NCBI GenBank assembly: GCA_036518215.1
Contig: DATDNP010000218.1
Location: forward strand, 1-5,282
Direction of reading: 5' to 3'
Length of the DNA: 5,282 bases
From: CF-39 sp036518215
Lineage (GTDB): Bacteria > Chloroflexota > Limnocylindria > P2-11E
The position numbers were made by a program, and so were the translations under genes. This document shows positions 4,347 through 5,282 of the stretch, piece after piece (the first letter of the stretch is position 1; the number at the start of each line of letters is the position of its first letter). The notes under the pieces are model-generated. The model saw only the letters and a program-made list of their open reading frames with translations. It ran no database searches and had not been told where the DNA came from.

Positions 4347-5282
4347 GTGGCCGCCACCGGAGCAGTCGCACCGCGCGCGAGACCCCTCCCAAGGGGTCTC
4401 GCGCGTTTCCGCCTCTCCGCGGACCGCCTCGTCATGGTCCTCGCGGGCCTCGTCCTGATCTATCTCGTCGGCAGCCCGCTCGTCTTCCTCGTCATCTCGA
4501 GCTTCCGGCGCTTCGTCCTGAACGGCTCGATCGCGTTCGTCTTCACGTTCGACAACTACCTCGAGACGTACGGGAATCCGGACTTCCCGCAGGCGGTGGC
4601 GAACACGCTCATCTACGCGCTCGGCGGCACGATCCTCGCCGTCGTCGCGGGCACCGGTCTCGCCTGGGTCGTCGAACGCACGAACACGCCGCTCCGCGGG
4701 GTCTTCACGCTCATGGCCGCGGCGACGTACTTCATCCCCGGGATGCTCATGGGCCTCGCGTGGAACGCCCTCGCGCACGTGCGCATCGGTTTCCTGAACC
4801 ACTTCCTGCAGACGTTCATCCCCGTCACCGAGGGGCCGCTCGACATCAACACGATGGGCGGGATGATCTGGGTCTTCGGCACGCACCTCTACCCGATCGT
4901 GTTCCTCATCATGACCGCCGCCTTCGCGAGCATGGACCCTGCGCTCGAGGAGGCCGCGGAGCTCTCGGGCGCGGGCCTGTGGGCGATGCTCCGCACGGTC
5001 ACCCTCGCCGTCTCGAAGCCTGCGATCGTCTCGGCCGTACTCATCATGTTCGTCCGCGGGCTCGAGTCATTCGACGTCCCGCTCATCCTCGGACTGCCCG
5101 CGAAGATCGAGACGCTCACGACGCAGATCTTCGAGGCCGCGACGATGCATCAGCCGCCGCAGCTCGGGATCTCGGCCACACTCGGCGTGCTGCTCCTCTT
5201 CGTGAGCGCGGGGGGCGTGTGGTTCTACCGGTCGCAGACCGCGCGCGCGCTCGCCTTCTCGACCATCACCGGCAAGGCCTAC
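4347..5282 (+). CDS. ABC importer permease, BPD-type inner-membrane component (partial, open at right edge)
   Basis: 312 codons are visible with no stop, translated by hand. Several hydrophobic segments are seen (about 29-51, 86-108, 118-140, 170-193, 226-249, 276-294). A binding-protein-dependent transport domain carries the EAA loop EEAAELSGAGLWAMLRTVTL (201-220), which contacts the ATPase; the usual Pro ending the motif is Ala221. After the last helix the chain reads FSTITGKAY (304-312). In Fe3+-type permeases a similar TITGKGY sequence links two fused halves, so the full protein is probably about 550 residues with a second EAA domain off the window. The start is uncertain. GTG 4347, 12 nt after the binding-protein stop, keeps a basic cytoplasmic N-terminus (RARPLPRGLARFR) but has only a weak AGCGG upstream. 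ATG 4434 would begin at the first helix and has no ribosome binding site. With GTG, a strong hairpin lies within codons 10-20. Confidence 0.88.
   Translation, partial: MAATGAVAPRARPLPRGLARFRLSADRLVMVLAGLVLIYLVGSPLVFLVISSFRRFVLNGSIAFVFTFDNYLETYGNPDFPQAVANTLIYALGGTILAVVAGTGLAWVVERTNTPLRGVFTLMAAATYFIPGMLMGLAWNALAHVRIGFLNHFLQTFIPVTEGPLDINTMGGMIWVFGTHLYPIVFLIMTAAFASMDPALEEAAELSGAGLWAMLRTVTLAVSKPAIVSAVLIMFVRGLESFDVPLILGLPAKIETLTTQIFEAATMHQPPQLGISATLGVLLLFVSAGGVWFYRSQTARALAFSTITGKAY
4374..4408 (+). terminator. Terminator-like hairpin between binding-protein and permease genes
   Basis: A perfect 14-bp stem, CGCGCGAGACCCCT (4374-4387) paired with 4392-4405, has a CCCA loop, 11 of 14 pairs are G-C, and a further G-U pair (4373/4406) is possible. 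TTT follows at 4406-4408 on the plus side; no T-run follows on the minus side, so it is oriented rightward. The T-tract is short, so read-through is likely. It begins 39 nt after the binding-protein stop. It may act as a partial terminator or as an mRNA-stabilising structure that gives more binding protein than permease, as known for other importer operons. It overlaps the apparent N-terminal coding region of the permease. Confidence 0.6.

Noticed and set aside
3111..4886. Open frame of 591 codons on the minus strand
   Set aside because: It runs antisense to the binding protein and permease and across the divergent control region. Its product is a monotonous Arg/Asp/Val/Glu-rich sequence without any domain, as expected opposite GC-rich genes.

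Overview
The window is GC-rich and densely coding. It carries one divergent transporter-plus-enzyme locus from a bacterium. The binding-protein gene encodes a lipoprotein signal peptide followed by a Thr/Ser/Pro-rich linker, and codons end mostly in G or C. This resembles GC-rich uncultured soil lineages such as Chloroflexota. That placement is an impression from style only, because no phylogenetic marker is present.

Layout. Leftward from about 3160, four genes lie head to tail on the minus strand: an ABC importer ATPase (3160-2045), a PuuE/HpPgdA-like polysaccharide-deacetylase-family protein (1981-1040), an isochorismatase-family hydrolase (1030-464) and a cupin protein that runs off the left edge (464 to beyond 1). 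The last three are tightly packed (9-nt gap, then a TGATG stop/start overlap), so they are probably translated together. Rightward lie a lipoprotein solute-binding protein of the Fe3+-type/family 1 class (3237-4334) and a membrane permease (4347 to beyond 5282) that is open at the right edge. The 76-bp gap 3161-3236 is the shared control region. It holds a TATAAA box and a perfect TGGTA-G-TACCA palindrome that resembles GntR/FadR-subfamily operators. A 14-bp perfect hairpin followed by TTT lies 39 nt after the binding-protein stop, over the apparent N-terminal codons of the permease.

How it may work (inference). Binding protein, permease and ATPase form one ABC importer, although the ATPase is transcribed away from its partners. 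The binding protein lacks an obvious iron-ligating Tyr-Tyr pair and the co-transcribed genes are hydrolase-like, so the cargo is more likely a small organic molecule, possibly an amide or ureide, than iron. Two of the enzymes have changed active sites: the isochorismatase-like protein has Ala where the nucleophilic Cys is expected, and the deacetylase-like protein has Glu in place of the first metal-binding His. I see no rRNA, tRNA, CRISPR array, insertion sequence or phage gene. The long open frames antisense to these genes are compositional shadows.
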